From the NCBI RefSeq assembly GCF_003314975.1, contig NZ_QNRF01000004.1, positions 1-64,000 on the forward strand: a stretch of 64,000 bases of DNA, written 5' to 3'. The translations under genes were made by a program, and so were the position numbers. Of the stretch, positions 29,577 to 38,374 are shown piece after piece. Origin of the DNA: Marinomonas aquiplantarum. GTDB lineage: Bacteria; Pseudomonadota; Gammaproteobacteria; Pseudomonadales; Marinomonadaceae. The notes below the pieces were generated by a model. The model was not told the DNA's origin, searched no databases, and was given only the letters and a program-made list of their open reading frames with translations. Each line of letters begins with the position of its first letter. The first letter of the stretch is position 1.

Positions 29577-30047
29577 GTGAAAGCTTGGTTGTGTGGTTTA
29601 GATGACGACGAAATTTCCAGTGTTTCCAGCATACTCACTTTTATTGGGATCGAGCACAGTACTTCTCTAACGGCCTTTCAATTGCCTGATTTTGTGGTTC
29701 TTGGAAGTCAAGTTCAGTCATTTGAGCTGGATGAAATGGTGCCGGTTATTTCATTGAGTCATTCTTTAATCGCCCCTGATGGTGAGAATGTATGGTTGTG
29801 TCCTTTGCCGTGGCGATCTCAGGCCTTGTCTTCTATATTAAAAGAAATTAAACAGTTGCATACTTTTCCGCAGGCATCGGGTGTCAACCTGAATCTGCAT
29901 GTTCGGCATTTAGAAGCGCTGTTGATTCGTCAGGCTTTGGTGTCAACCCAGGGTGTGGTTTCCAAAGCGGCACAGAACTTACAAATACAGCGTACTACTC
30001 TAATCGAAAAAATGCGTCGCTATAATATTGATAAATCGGAGTTTTAG
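29577..30047 (+). CDS. Short FleQ/FlrA-like regulator lacking the AAA+ domain
   Basis: The 156-residue protein sits where fleQ (flrA) lies, directly before fleS and fleR. Residues 1-97 follow the FleQ receiver-like domain in outline (WLCGLDDDEISSVSSILTFIG, PDFVVLGS, VPVISLSH). Residues 111-152 are a Fis-type helix-turn-helix very like the FleQ end (VVSKAAQNLQIQRTTLIEK). The central sigma-54 activating AAA+ domain of about 250 residues is absent, with no frame break, so it cannot activate sigma-54 polymerase and lacks the c-di-GMP site FleQ has there. GAGG precedes the GTG start. Role unknown: a DNA-binding modulator or repressor is plausible. Confidence 0.75.
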   Translation: MKAWLCGLDDDEISSVSSILTFIGIEHSTSLTAFQLPDFVVLGSQVQSFELDEMVPVISLSHSLIAPDGENVWLCPLPWRSQALSSILKEIKQLHTFPQASGVNLNLHVRHLEALLIRQALVSTQGVVSKAAQNLQIQRTTLIEKMRRYNIDKSEF

Positions 30048-31201
30048 TGACTAAAGATGAAGAAATAGCGGAGCTTAAAGCCGCTTTTAAGGCGTTTTCT
30101 GAGTCTTCGGATGTGTTAGCGAAATCTTACTTGGACCTTCAGCAAGAGGTGGTGCGTCTGCAAGAACAACTGCAGAAGTCAGAGCAAGATAAGCGTCAAG
30201 AGCAAGATAAAAACCGCGTATTAGTCCTGCAATTTCAACAACTGTTTGAGTCCATGCCAGTAGGGGTTTTGCTGCTGAATGAAGAGGGTGTCATTGTGAT
30301 GGCGAACCCAGTGGCTGAGCGATTGTTTAATTTGTCTTTGATTGGTGAAGCTTGGGGGGAGATTGTGCCACGCAGCTTTCGCCCACAAGAAGACGATGGT
30401 CATGATGTGTCCATGGTGACGGGACGCCGAGTTAGGGTAGAGACCGCTTCGCTGGGGAATGTGCCTGGTCAATTGGTGATTTTAGTGGATTTGACGGAAG
30501 CCTACTTTTTACAGAAAAAGCTTAATCATCATGAACGTTTGTCGAACATGGGTAAAATGGTGGCAGCGTTAGCTCATCAAATCCGCACACCTTTATCCTC
30601 AGCGTCTCTGTATGCTGGGCATTTACAAAAAGCCGATTTAGCCCCTGTGATGCGACAAACGTTTGCCAATAAACTAGCGGATCGATTAGGAAATATTGAA
30701 AAGCAGATCCGTGATATGCTGATTTTTTCTCGCAGTGAAATTAAATTAGATGAGACCATATCGTTGAATGAGTTCGCTGCAGAGTTAGTGTCCCAGTGCG
30801 AAGAAGTGTGTGAGCAAAAAAATGTCACCTTGGATTTGTCTGGCTCCGAATTTGCTGCGAACGAAGTTATTCAGTGTAATAAAGAAACCTTACTGGGGGC
30901 TCTGTTGAATCTGCTAAACAATGCCATTGATTCGCAGCATCCGGGCAGTACGGTTCGGTTGTCTTGGCGCACGGTGGGAGCAAGTGCCGTGTTTGTGTTT
31001 AAAGATCGTGGTGTTGGCATGTCAAAAGAACAGTTGGAACACGTTCAAGAAGGTTTTGTCACCACTAAGCAACATGGTACAGGATTGGGTTTGATGGTGG
31101 TAAAAGCCATCGCCAGGGCACACCATGGGCAGTTTGAAATTGATAGTATTGAAGGGGCTGGGACAACGGCCAGTTTAACCATTCCTCTCGTAAGGGTATA
31201 G
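30047..31201 (+). CDS. fleS: Flagellar two-component sensor histidine kinase
   Basis: Cytosolic kinase (FleS/FlrB) that phosphorylates FleR to switch on class III flagellar genes. Coiled coil at 1-60, PAS at about 63-155 (FESMPVGVLLLNEEG), phospho-acceptor His177 in ALAHQIRTPLSS, and a C-terminal ATPase with LLNLLNNAID, FKDRGVGM and GTGLGLMVV. No membrane segment, as in FleS. The GTG start overlaps the stop of the preceding gene by one base. Confidence 0.93.
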   Translation: MTKDEEIAELKAAFKAFSESSDVLAKSYLDLQQEVVRLQEQLQKSEQDKRQEQDKNRVLVLQFQQLFESMPVGVLLLNEEGVIVMANPVAERLFNLSLIGEAWGEIVPRSFRPQEDDGHDVSMVTGRRVRVETASLGNVPGQLVILVDLTEAYFLQKKLNHHERLSNMGKMVAALAHQIRTPLSSASLYAGHLQKADLAPVMRQTFANKLADRLGNIEKQIRDMLIFSRSEIKLDETISLNEFAAELVSQCEEVCEQKNVTLDLSGSEFAANEVIQCNKETLLGALLNLLNNAIDSQHPGSTVRLSWRTVGASAVFVFKDRGVGMSKEQLEHVQEGFVTTKQHGTGLGLMVVKAIARAHHGQFEIDSIEGAGTTASLTIPLVRV

Positions 31202-31202
31202 C

Positions 31203-32552
31203 ATGTCGGATGTGAAATTATTAATTGTTGAAGATGACAAGGGATTGGCGGAAGCGTTAGAAGACACGCTCATGCTAGCAAGTTACCAATGTAAAATGGT
31301 GTACAGTGCCGAAGAGGCTGTCATTGCGTTAAAGCACAGCCAGTTTGATATGGTTGTGTCAGACGTTAATCTACCCGGTATGGATGGTTATGGGCTGCTG
31401 CATCATGTGGTGGACGCGTATCCTGAACTGCCTATTATGTTGATGACGGCGTATGGTGACATTGCTCATGCCGTTGAAGCGATGCGTGATGGCGCAGTAG
31501 ATTATCTTCTTAAGCCGTTTCAAGAAGAAGAGTTATTAAATGCCATTGCCAAATATACCGTGAAGCAAGCTTCATCCTCGACGAGTCAACCTATTGCAAA
31601 AGATTCTGCGAGTTTGGCGTTGCTGGATTTGGCAAAGCGTGTTGCTGTAACCGACTCTACCGTATTGGTGTGCGGTGAAAGTGGTACAGGTAAAGAAGTT
31701 CTTGCCCATTACATTCATAACCAATCCTCACGCCGTAATGCGCCTTTTGTTGCCATTAACTGCGCGGCCATTCCGGAAAACATGCTCGAGGCTATTTTAT
31801 TTGGTTATGAGAAGGGCGCTTACACTGGTGCGGTGTCGTCGCAAGCGGGTAAGTTTGAACAAGCCAATGGCGGTACTTTATTGCTGGATGAAATTACGGA
31901 AATGGATGTTGGCTTGCAAGCCAAACTATTGCGAGTGTTGCAAGAGCAGGAAGTAGAACGACTTGGCGGTAAAAAATCGATTCCGCTTGATGTGCGCATT
32001 ATTGCTACTACTAACCGAGATCTGGCTGAGTATGTAAAAGAAGGTGGCTTTAGGGAAGATTTGTATTATCGTTTGAATGTTTTTCCGTTACGTTGGTTGC
32101 CTATCCGAGAGCGTAAAGGGGATATATTACCGATTGCAGAGCATTTGTTGCACAAACATGCCACTAAAATGCGTATATCTGCGGCGACCCTGAAACCTTC
32201 AGCCCAAAGTAAATTGGAAGCGCATCCTTGGCCTGGTAATGTTCGAGAGCTGGATAATGTTATTCAGAGAGCGTTGATTTTAAGTCCTAACGGGCAAATT
32301 CATGATGAGCACATTGCTTTCGATATGATGGCTGGCGCACCAACTCCAAGTGAGCCGGTTGCTGAAGAGGAAGAAAGTGCGGCATCGATTTTAGGGAAAG
32401 GCGTGCAACAACATGAATTTAGGATTATTGCTCAAGCTTTGATCGATGCTAATGGGAAGCGAAAAGACGTTGCAGATAAATTAGGGATTAGCCCTAGAAC
32501 ACTGCGATACAAAATCGCTAAAATGCGAGAAAGTGGTATAGACGTCGATTGA
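31203..32552 (+). CDS. fleR: Flagellar sigma-54-dependent response regulator
   Basis: FleR/FlrC activator of hook-basal body and export genes. Receiver with Asp54 (VSDVNLPGMDG), AAA+ domain with Walker A GESGTGKE, and GAYTGA (205-210) in place of the more common GAFTGA, a variant also seen in FleR proteins; Fis-type HTH at the end (VADKLGISPRTLRYKIAK). 449 residues. It follows fleS by one base and precedes fliE. No clear -24/-12 site is seen near its likely targets in the window. Confidence 0.94.
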   Translation: MSDVKLLIVEDDKGLAEALEDTLMLASYQCKMVYSAEEAVIALKHSQFDMVVSDVNLPGMDGYGLLHHVVDAYPELPIMLMTAYGDIAHAVEAMRDGAVDYLLKPFQEEELLNAIAKYTVKQASSSTSQPIAKDSASLALLDLAKRVAVTDSTVLVCGESGTGKEVLAHYIHNQSSRRNAPFVAINCAAIPENMLEAILFGYEKGAYTGAVSSQAGKFEQANGGTLLLDEITEMDVGLQAKLLRVLQEQEVERLGGKKSIPLDVRIIATTNRDLAEYVKEGGFREDLYYRLNVFPLRWLPIRERKGDILPIAEHLLHKHATKMRISAATLKPSAQSKLEAHPWPGNVRELDNVIQRALILSPNGQIHDEHIAFDMMAGAPTPSEPVAEEEESAASILGKGVQQHEFRIIAQALIDANGKRKDVADKLGISPRTLRYKIAKMRESGIDVD

Positions 32553-32618
32553 TTTTTGTATCTTGTTTTAATTAGCTTTATGCTAAGCTTATGAAATGTG
32601 ATTTTTTAGGTGAAGAGC

Positions 32619-32981
32619 ATGATTTCGGGTCGACCGGATATTAATCAAGTGTTATCCCAAATGAGGGATCTCCGCTCGCAGGTTCAGGCACCTGGTTCGG
32701 CGGTGTCTGATGTTGCAAAGGCTGCTGGCAATGTGGAAGCTGGTCAGGCGGTTGAACGTGCTGATTTTGCTGAAATGCTGAAAAGTGCTGTTGATAATGT
32801 AAATTCGTTACAACAAGATGCGACGCAATTAGCCCAATCTTATGAGCGCGGTGACGAAGGGGTGGATTTACCTCAAGTCATGATTGGTCTACAAAAGTCT
32901 AGTGTCTCTTTTGAGGCGATGACTCAAGTACGAAACAAGCTTGTAGACGCGTACGAAAAAATCATGAACATGCCGATTTAG
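32619..32981 (+). CDS. fliE: Flagellar hook-basal body complex protein FliE
   Basis: Small rod-base protein joining the MS ring to the rod. 120 residues from the ATG at 32619 behind AGGTGAAG; the C-terminal half has DLPQVMIGLQKSSVSFEAM and VRNKLVDAYEKIMNMPI, both diagnostic. The open frame starts at a GTG three codons earlier. First gene after fleR; fliF follows after 27 bases. Confidence 0.95.
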   Translation: MISGRPDINQVLSQMRDLRSQVQAPGSAVSDVAKAAGNVEAGQAVERADFAEMLKSAVDNVNSLQQDATQLAQSYERGDEGVDLPQVMIGLQKSSVSFEAMTQVRNKLVDAYEKIMNMPI

Positions 32982-33008
32982 GCTAGATAAACCGCTTGGC
33001 GCTTTTTA

Positions 33009-34682
33009 ATGGATAATGTCCCTGCAGAACAATCGGAGCGTAAGCTCTATTTAGAATTAGTCACAGGCTTTAATAAGCTAACGGTGATACGTCAGTTGGC
33101 CTTAATGGTCGGCTTAGCTGCCTCTATAGCAATTGGTTTGGCGGCTGTGTTATGGACTAACGGACCAGACTATAAACCTGTCTTAAGTAGCATTACGGAT
33201 TACAACGCAGATCAGATTGTTGAAATTCTGAGTGTTAATAATATTCCCTTCAAGTTAGATGAAAATACTGGCGCTTTATTAGTTGAAGCGGATTACTATC
33301 ATCAGGCTCGTTTAAAATTGGCGGGTTCTGGAATCGTGTCAGACAATATTGTTGGTCTGGAAATTATGGACCAAGAACAAGGTCTGGGGACGTCCCAGTT
33401 TGTTGAGACGACTCGTTATCGTCGTGGTTTAGAAGGCGAGTTGAGCCGAACCATTTCCAGTCTGCAAAGTATTAAATCAGCTAGGGTCCATTTAGCCATT
33501 CCAAAAGAATCGGTTTTTGTGCGAGATACAAGAAAGCCCTCCGCTTCAGTGTTTCTTGAGTTATACCCAGGTCGTCGCCTTGATCGTAGTCAAGTTGATG
33601 CGATTGTGAATTTGGTGGCATCGAGTATTTCACAGTTGAGTGATAAAGATGTCACTGTGGTGGATCAGCGTGGCACCTTGTTGACGGAAAAAGATTCAAA
33701 CTCAGAATTGTCTGTGGCAGGTAAGCAATTCGACTACGCACGTAAAGTAGAAGACGTGCTGCTACAACGAGTGAATAACATTCTCGGCCCCGTAGTCGGT
33801 CAAGGTCGCTTCAAAGCAGAAGTGTCGGCTGATGTGGACTTTACGGCAATTGAAAAAACCGATGAACAGTACAATCCAGATTTGTTGGCATTACGAAGTG
33901 AACAAACTCTCAGAGAAAATCGCAGTGCTGGAGCCTCAGCTAGCGGCATTCCTGGGGCCTTAACCAATCAGCCACCGGGCGCAGTTACTGCCCCTGAAGC
34001 TGTGGATGAAAATGGTGCGCCAATCGGTGGTAACGGTGCCGCTGCTAATGGTCAATCGCGAGAAGAAACGACACGTAACTTTGAGCTTGATCGCAGCATC
34101 AGTTATACCAAGCGCCAACAAGGTACTGTTCGACGTTTATCTGTTGCCGTAGTTGTTGATGATTTAGCCAGTCTAGATGCAGATACATCAACGATAGTTC
34201 GAACACCTTGGAGTGATGATGAACTTGGTCGTTTGACCTTGTTGGTTCGAGATGCTGTTGGTTATGACCCTTCGCGCGGAGACAGCGTTAGTGTCATCAA
34301 TTCGCCTTTTGCACTTCCTGACCCAGAAGAGCCTGTGATTGAACCGCCATTTTATAAGCAGGCTTGGTTCTTGAATCTTTTGCAGCCAACCTTAGTTGGT
34401 ATGTTTGTGTTGATTCTTTTACTGATCGTGGTTCGACCAATATTGAAAACCCTCAGTGAACAAAACAAAATTGCAGTTGCAGAGGACACGGAAGCCGCTA
34501 TATTCTCAGATGAGACGGATGAAATTTCAGATGATCAAGTGTCTCTCGTGAGTGCTGAGGATATTCTCGTACCAGGTTCCCCTGAGAAAATTGATCGTCA
34601 ACTTAATGCGATACGCGGTTTGATTGCTGAAGAGCCGGAACGTGTAGCGCAAGTTGTTAAACAGTGGGTAATGGAAAGTTAA
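33009..34682 (+). CDS. fliF: Flagellar MS-ring protein FliF
   Basis: Forms the MS ring in the inner membrane. First membrane helix near residues 28-48 (LALMVGLAASIAIGLAAVL), YscJ-like periplasmic domains with LEGELSRTISSL and ARVHLAIPKESVF, second helix near 460 (LVGMFVLILLLIVV), and a cytoplasmic tail that binds FliG (AEEPERVAQVVKQWV). 557 residues. Its stop TAA overlaps the fliG ATG by one base. Confidence 0.96.
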   Translation: MDNVPAEQSERKLYLELVTGFNKLTVIRQLALMVGLAASIAIGLAAVLWTNGPDYKPVLSSITDYNADQIVEILSVNNIPFKLDENTGALLVEADYYHQARLKLAGSGIVSDNIVGLEIMDQEQGLGTSQFVETTRYRRGLEGELSRTISSLQSIKSARVHLAIPKESVFVRDTRKPSASVFLELYPGRRLDRSQVDAIVNLVASSISQLSDKDVTVVDQRGTLLTEKDSNSELSVAGKQFDYARKVEDVLLQRVNNILGPVVGQGRFKAEVSADVDFTAIEKTDEQYNPDLLALRSEQTLRENRSAGASASGIPGALTNQPPGAVTAPEAVDENGAPIGGNGAAANGQSREETTRNFELDRSISYTKRQQGTVRRLSVAVVVDDLASLDADTSTIVRTPWSDDELGRLTLLVRDAVGYDPSRGDSVSVINSPFALPDPEEPVIEPPFYKQAWFLNLLQPTLVGMFVLILLLIVVRPILKTLSEQNKIAVAEDTEAAIFSDETDEISDDQVSLVSAEDILVPGSPEKIDRQLNAIRGLIAEEPERVAQVVKQWVMES

Positions 34683-35695
34683 TGAGTGATACAGGCCAAG
34701 GTGCAGATTTAACCTCAGTTCAAAAAGCCGCAGTGCTACTAATGTCGCTGGGGGAATCTGATGCTGCTCAGATCCTAAAACACATGGGGCCCAAAGAAGT
34801 CCAAAAAATTGGTCAAACCATGGCGCAGTTGGCCAATGTTCAACGTCATCAGGTTGAAAAAGTCCTAGACGACTTTCTAGTCTTGGTTGGTGATCAGACC
34901 GGATTAGGGCTTGGAGCAGATGGTTACATTCGTAATATGCTTCGTGAAGCCTTAGGTGAAGAAAAAGCCGGTAGCTTAATTGATCGCATCTTACTAGGTG
35001 GTAATACTACCGGTTTAGACACATTGAAATGGATGGAATCGAGAGCCGTTGCGGATGTAATCCGCTATGAGCACCCGCAGATTCAAGCCATTGTTATTTC
35101 CTACCTTGATCCTGACCAAGCCGCTGATATTTTAGCTAACTTTGATGAGCGGGTGCGTTTGGATATTGTATTGCGTGTGGCGGCTCTTGAAACGGTTCAG
35201 CCAGCGGCTCTGCAAGAATTAAATAACATTCTAGAACGTCAATTCTCAGGAAATAACTCAACACAATCGACCACTATCGGTGGGGTGCGTACCGCGGCGA
35301 ATATCATGAACTTCATTGATAGTTCGGTTGAAACCGAGCTGATGGAGTCTATCCGAGATGTGGATGAAGACCTCGCCAATACCATCCAAGATTTGATGTT
35401 TGTGTTTGATAACTTATTAGAAGTCGATGACCGTGGTATTCAGGTTATCTTGCGTGAAGTGGAATCAGAGACATTGATTTTGGCTTTGAAAGGGGCAGAC
35501 CCAGATATGCAAGAAAAGATCTTCAAAAATATGTCCTCCCGAGCTGCGGATATGCTGAAAGACGACTTGGAAGCCAAGGGTCCTGTTCGTGTGAGTGAAG
35601 TGGAAGTTGCGCAGAAAGAGATTTTGGCCGTTGCTAGACGCCTTGCTGATAACGGTGAAATCGTTCTCGGTGGCGGTGGCGAGCAGATGGTTTAA
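34682..35695 (+). CDS. fliG: Flagellar motor switch protein FliG
   Basis: C-ring rotor protein that meets the stator and MS ring. LTSVQKAAVLLMSLGESDAA at the N-terminus, the EHPQIQAIVISYL middle, and the charged torque helix region with VDDRGIQVILREVESETL. 337 residues from the ATG at 34682 overlapping the fliF stop; six extra upstream residues in this frame are fliF sequence. Confidence 0.97.
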   Translation: MSDTGQGADLTSVQKAAVLLMSLGESDAAQILKHMGPKEVQKIGQTMAQLANVQRHQVEKVLDDFLVLVGDQTGLGLGADGYIRNMLREALGEEKAGSLIDRILLGGNTTGLDTLKWMESRAVADVIRYEHPQIQAIVISYLDPDQAADILANFDERVRLDIVLRVAALETVQPAALQELNNILERQFSGNNSTQSTTIGGVRTAANIMNFIDSSVETELMESIRDVDEDLANTIQDLMFVFDNLLEVDDRGIQVILREVESETLILALKGADPDMQEKIFKNMSSRAADMLKDDLEAKGPVRVSEVEVAQKEILAVARRLADNGEIVLGGGGEQMV

Positions 35696-35702
35696 TTAGA
35701 GT

Positions 35703-36506
35703 ATGTCAGACAAGGATAATAAAGAAGAGCGTAAGTTGACGGCTTACGAGCGTTGGGAGCTCCCACATTTAGAAAGCACCGATGTAAAAGAAACAACTGG
35801 TCCCGCCATATTGGTTCAAAAAGATACAGTGATGACCTCGGAAGAGGTGGATCAAGATTCGCTTATCTACGAGCCTCTCACCGCCTCTCAATTGGAAGAA
35901 ATTCGTTCCGCTGCCTATGATGAAGGCTTTATACAAGGCGAAGAAGAAGGTCATAAAAAAGGCTATGAGGGTGGCTTTTCAAAAGGCGAAGTTGATGGTT
36001 ATGAGAAAGGCCAAGCCGATGGTTTGGCTGCAGGGATAGAAGAAGGTCGTCAGTTGGCGCAAGAAGAAGCGAAAGTTCAATTTGCTCAAGTAGAGCAATT
36101 GCTTCAAGCCGTTGCCGCTGAGATTACCCAGCCTTTGGAAGCCAGTCGAGCGGCCGCGGAGAATTTGCTCTATCAAACTATGGTGCGAATGGTCGAAAAT
36201 GTCTGTCTTAGCAAGATGCAAGAAGATGGTCAGGTCGCTCTAAAAGAGCAGTTGGTCAGGGTGTTTGATGAAATTGGCGAGTACGAAGGCCGTATTCGTC
36301 TCCGTTTGAATACGGAAGATATCGCAGTATTAGATGCGATAGGAGTAAAGGACAGACTCACAATACAGGTAGAAGAAGACGATGCCATGGTCTGTGGTGG
36401 TTTTGTTTTAGATTCGAAATCTTTTCATATAGACGGACGTGTTGAACAGCGCCTAGCTGCTGTGTACGAAGAGCTCCGTCACCTTACTTCGATTGAGCAG
36501 GATTAA
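35703..36506 (+). CDS. fliH: Flagellar assembly protein FliH
   Basis: Regulator of the export ATPase FliI, tethering it to the C ring. 267 residues. The Gly-x-x-x-Gly repeats typical of FliH lie around residues 78-118 ([17 protein letters not shown]). The N-terminal segment has TAYERWELP, and the C-terminal part matches FliH ([14 protein letters not shown]). Located as usual between fliG and fliI. Confidence 0.93.
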   Translation: MSDKDNKEERKLTAYERWELPHLESTDVKETTGPAILVQKDTVMTSEEVDQDSLIYEPLTASQLEEIRSAAYDEGFIQGEEEGHKKGYEGGFSKGEVDGYEKGQADGLAAGIEEGRQLAQEEAKVQFAQVEQLLQAVAAEITQPLEASRAAAENLLYQTMVRMVENVCLSKMQEDGQVALKEQLVRVFDEIGEYEGRIRLRLNTEDIAVLDAIGVKDRLTIQVEEDDAMVCGGFVLDSKSFHIDGRVEQRLAAVYEELRHLTSIEQD

Positions 36507-36508
36507 TT

Positions 36509-37840
36509 GTGCCTACTCTTGAAGAAAGACTTGCCAAATTAAATAACGCATTTACTTCTCCTTATCAGCCTCAGTTGGAAGGTAAGGTAACGCGCATGGT
36601 TGGCTTAACCATGGAGGCGGTTGGTTGCGTTGTGGCACTGGGAGACCGGTGTGCCGTTCAGGTTGGAAAAGAACGCTGGGTGGAATCCGAAGTGGTTGGC
36701 TTCACTGGAGACCTAACGTATTTGATGCCAACGGAAGCCATTGAAGGTATTTCGCCTGGAGCGCGTGTTCGTCCTCTGTTAGATGAAAGTAAAATGCCGG
36801 TTGGGGATGAATTGCTAGGCCGTGTTGTCAACGGCTTAGGTAAGCCGTTAGATGGTAAAGGACCGATTAACACTCAAGATTCGGTTGGACTTCATGGTGG
36901 CATTATCAACCCTTTACAGCGCAAGCCCATCACCGAAACCTTGGATGTGGGTATTAAAGCCATTAATAGTTTGTTGACTGTGGGCAAAGGTCAGCGGCTT
37001 GGTTTGTTTGCTGGTAGTGGTGTTGGTAAGAGTATATTGCTTGGCATGATGACGCGTTTTACTGAAGCAGACATTACCATTGTCGGTTTGATTGGTGAGC
37101 GTGGACGAGAAGTCAAAGAATTCATAGAACAAATTCTTGGTGAAGAGGGGTTGGCCCGCTCAGTGGTCGTTGCTTCACCTGCCGATGATTCAGCCTTAAT
37201 GCGACTTCGAGCGGCTATGCTGGCGACTCGTATTGCGGAATACTACCGAGATCAGGGTAAGAATGTACTTCTGCTGATGGACTCTTTGACTCGTTATGCA
37301 CAAGCCCAGCGGGAAATTGCTTTATCGGTCGGTGAGCCGCCAGCAACGAAAGGTTATCCACCTTCGGTCTTCTCGAAGTTACCTCAGCTAGTGGAACGTG
37401 CTGGAAATGGGCATGAAGGCAGCGGCTCGGTCACGGCGTTTTATACGGTATTGACTGAAGGTGATGATCAGCAAGATCCGATTGCCGACGCTTCGCGAGC
37501 GATTTTGGATGGTCATATTGTGTTGTCGAGACGGCTTGCAGAAGAGGGGCATTATCCTGCCATTGATATAGAGGCATCGATTTCTCGAGCAATGCCGCAA
37601 ATTGTTAGCGAAGATCATTTGTACGGTGCCATGCGAGTGAAGCAGCTGTATTCTAAGTTCCAACAAAATCAGGATATCATCTCGGTGGGTGCTTATGCTC
37701 AAGGTGGTGACCCTGATTTGGATCAGGCCATTGTGCAAATGCCAGAAATACGCAGTTTCTTGCAGCAAGCATTAGGAGAGAGCTTTACCATAGATCAAAG
37801 CTTAGAGGCTTTGGTGACGGCAATGACCAAAGGGCAGTAG
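36509..37840 (+). CDS. fliI: Flagellar export ATPase FliI
   Basis: Hexameric ATPase that energises flagellar protein export. P-loop [10 protein letters not shown], Walker [18 protein letters not shown], and [18 protein letters not shown]. 443 residues. Start is GTG at 36509, two bases past the fliH stop. A hairpin with a GCAA tetraloop spans its stop codon. Confidence 0.96.
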   Translation: MPTLEERLAKLNNAFTSPYQPQLEGKVTRMVGLTMEAVGCVVALGDRCAVQVGKERWVESEVVGFTGDLTYLMPTEAIEGISPGARVRPLLDESKMPVGDELLGRVVNGLGKPLDGKGPINTQDSVGLHGGIINPLQRKPITETLDVGIKAINSLLTVGKGQRLGLFAGSGVGKSILLGMMTRFTEADITIVGLIGERGREVKEFIEQILGEEGLARSVVVASPADDSALMRLRAAMLATRIAEYYRDQGKNVLLLMDSLTRYAQAQREIALSVGEPPATKGYPPSVFSKLPQLVERAGNGHEGSGSVTAFYTVLTEGDDQQDPIADASRAILDGHIVLSRRLAEEGHYPAIDIEASISRAMPQIVSEDHLYGAMRVKQLYSKFQQNQDIISVGAYAQGGDPDLDQAIVQMPEIRSFLQQALGESFTIDQSLEALVTAMTKGQ

Positions 37841-37864
37841 ACGTAAGCTTGCAAAAGCGTCTAC
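37837..37864 (+). other. Hairpin between fliI and fliJ
   Basis: GTAGAC (37837-37842) pairs with GTCTAC (37859-37864), and inside it GCTT pairs with AAGC around a GCAA tetraloop. It includes the fliI stop codon and is not followed by a T-tract. It may stabilise or process the long transcript at this point. Confidence 0.45.
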
Positions 37865-37894
37865 TATTTATTGAGTAAAATAAATAGGTTGCTC

Positions 37895-38329
37895 ATGAAG
37901 AAATCTCACCGAATGCAAATATTGGTCGATCTTGCTAAACGCAAAGAGGACTCTGTTGCTCAGCAATTGGCAAGGGATAAAGCCAAAGTGCAGCACGACA
38001 TGCAAAAACTGGCTGAGCTCAAAGAATATGCTCAACAATATGAGTCTGAGCGTAATTTACTTGGTCTAAGTCCGTACTTAACAACCAATTATCAGCATTT
38101 TGTCGATCGAGTTCAGCAAGCCATTGCTCAACAAGAAGCGGCCGTTGGACGAGCAGAGCAGCAAGCGGACATGAGTATGCGACTGTGGCTGCAAGCTCGC
38201 TCTAAAACAAAAAGCATGGATGTGCTAAAAGAAAAAAATATAAAAATTGAGCAAACCATCGAAGATAAAAAAGAGCAGCGTCAAAGTGATGAATTCGCCA
38301 TGCGGCGTTTTTTTGATGCAAATCGATAG
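37895..38329 (+). CDS. fliJ: Flagellar protein FliJ
   Basis: Coiled-coil export chaperone acting in the FliI ring. From the ATG at 37895 it has 144 residues, almost all helical and charged (RMQILVDLAKRKEDSVAQQL, then VGRAEQQADMSMRLWLQARS). The frame is open from a TTG eight codons earlier. Weak sequence identity is usual for FliJ; position after fliI and size make the call. Confidence 0.85.
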   Translation: MKKSHRMQILVDLAKRKEDSVAQQLARDKAKVQHDMQKLAELKEYAQQYESERNLLGLSPYLTTNYQHFVDRVQQAIAQQEAAVGRAEQQADMSMRLWLQARSKTKSMDVLKEKNIKIEQTIEDKKEQRQSDEFAMRRFFDANR

Positions 38330-38374
38330 CGAAAAACCGGTCTTAGGGGAAGATGACAATGATCAGGACTTGCT

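Noticed and set aside
32553..32618. Sigma-54 promoter before fliE
   Set aside because: No TGGCAC-N5-TTGC-like pair was found here or before fliL, flhA or flhF, though FleR is present; cannot be supported by eye.
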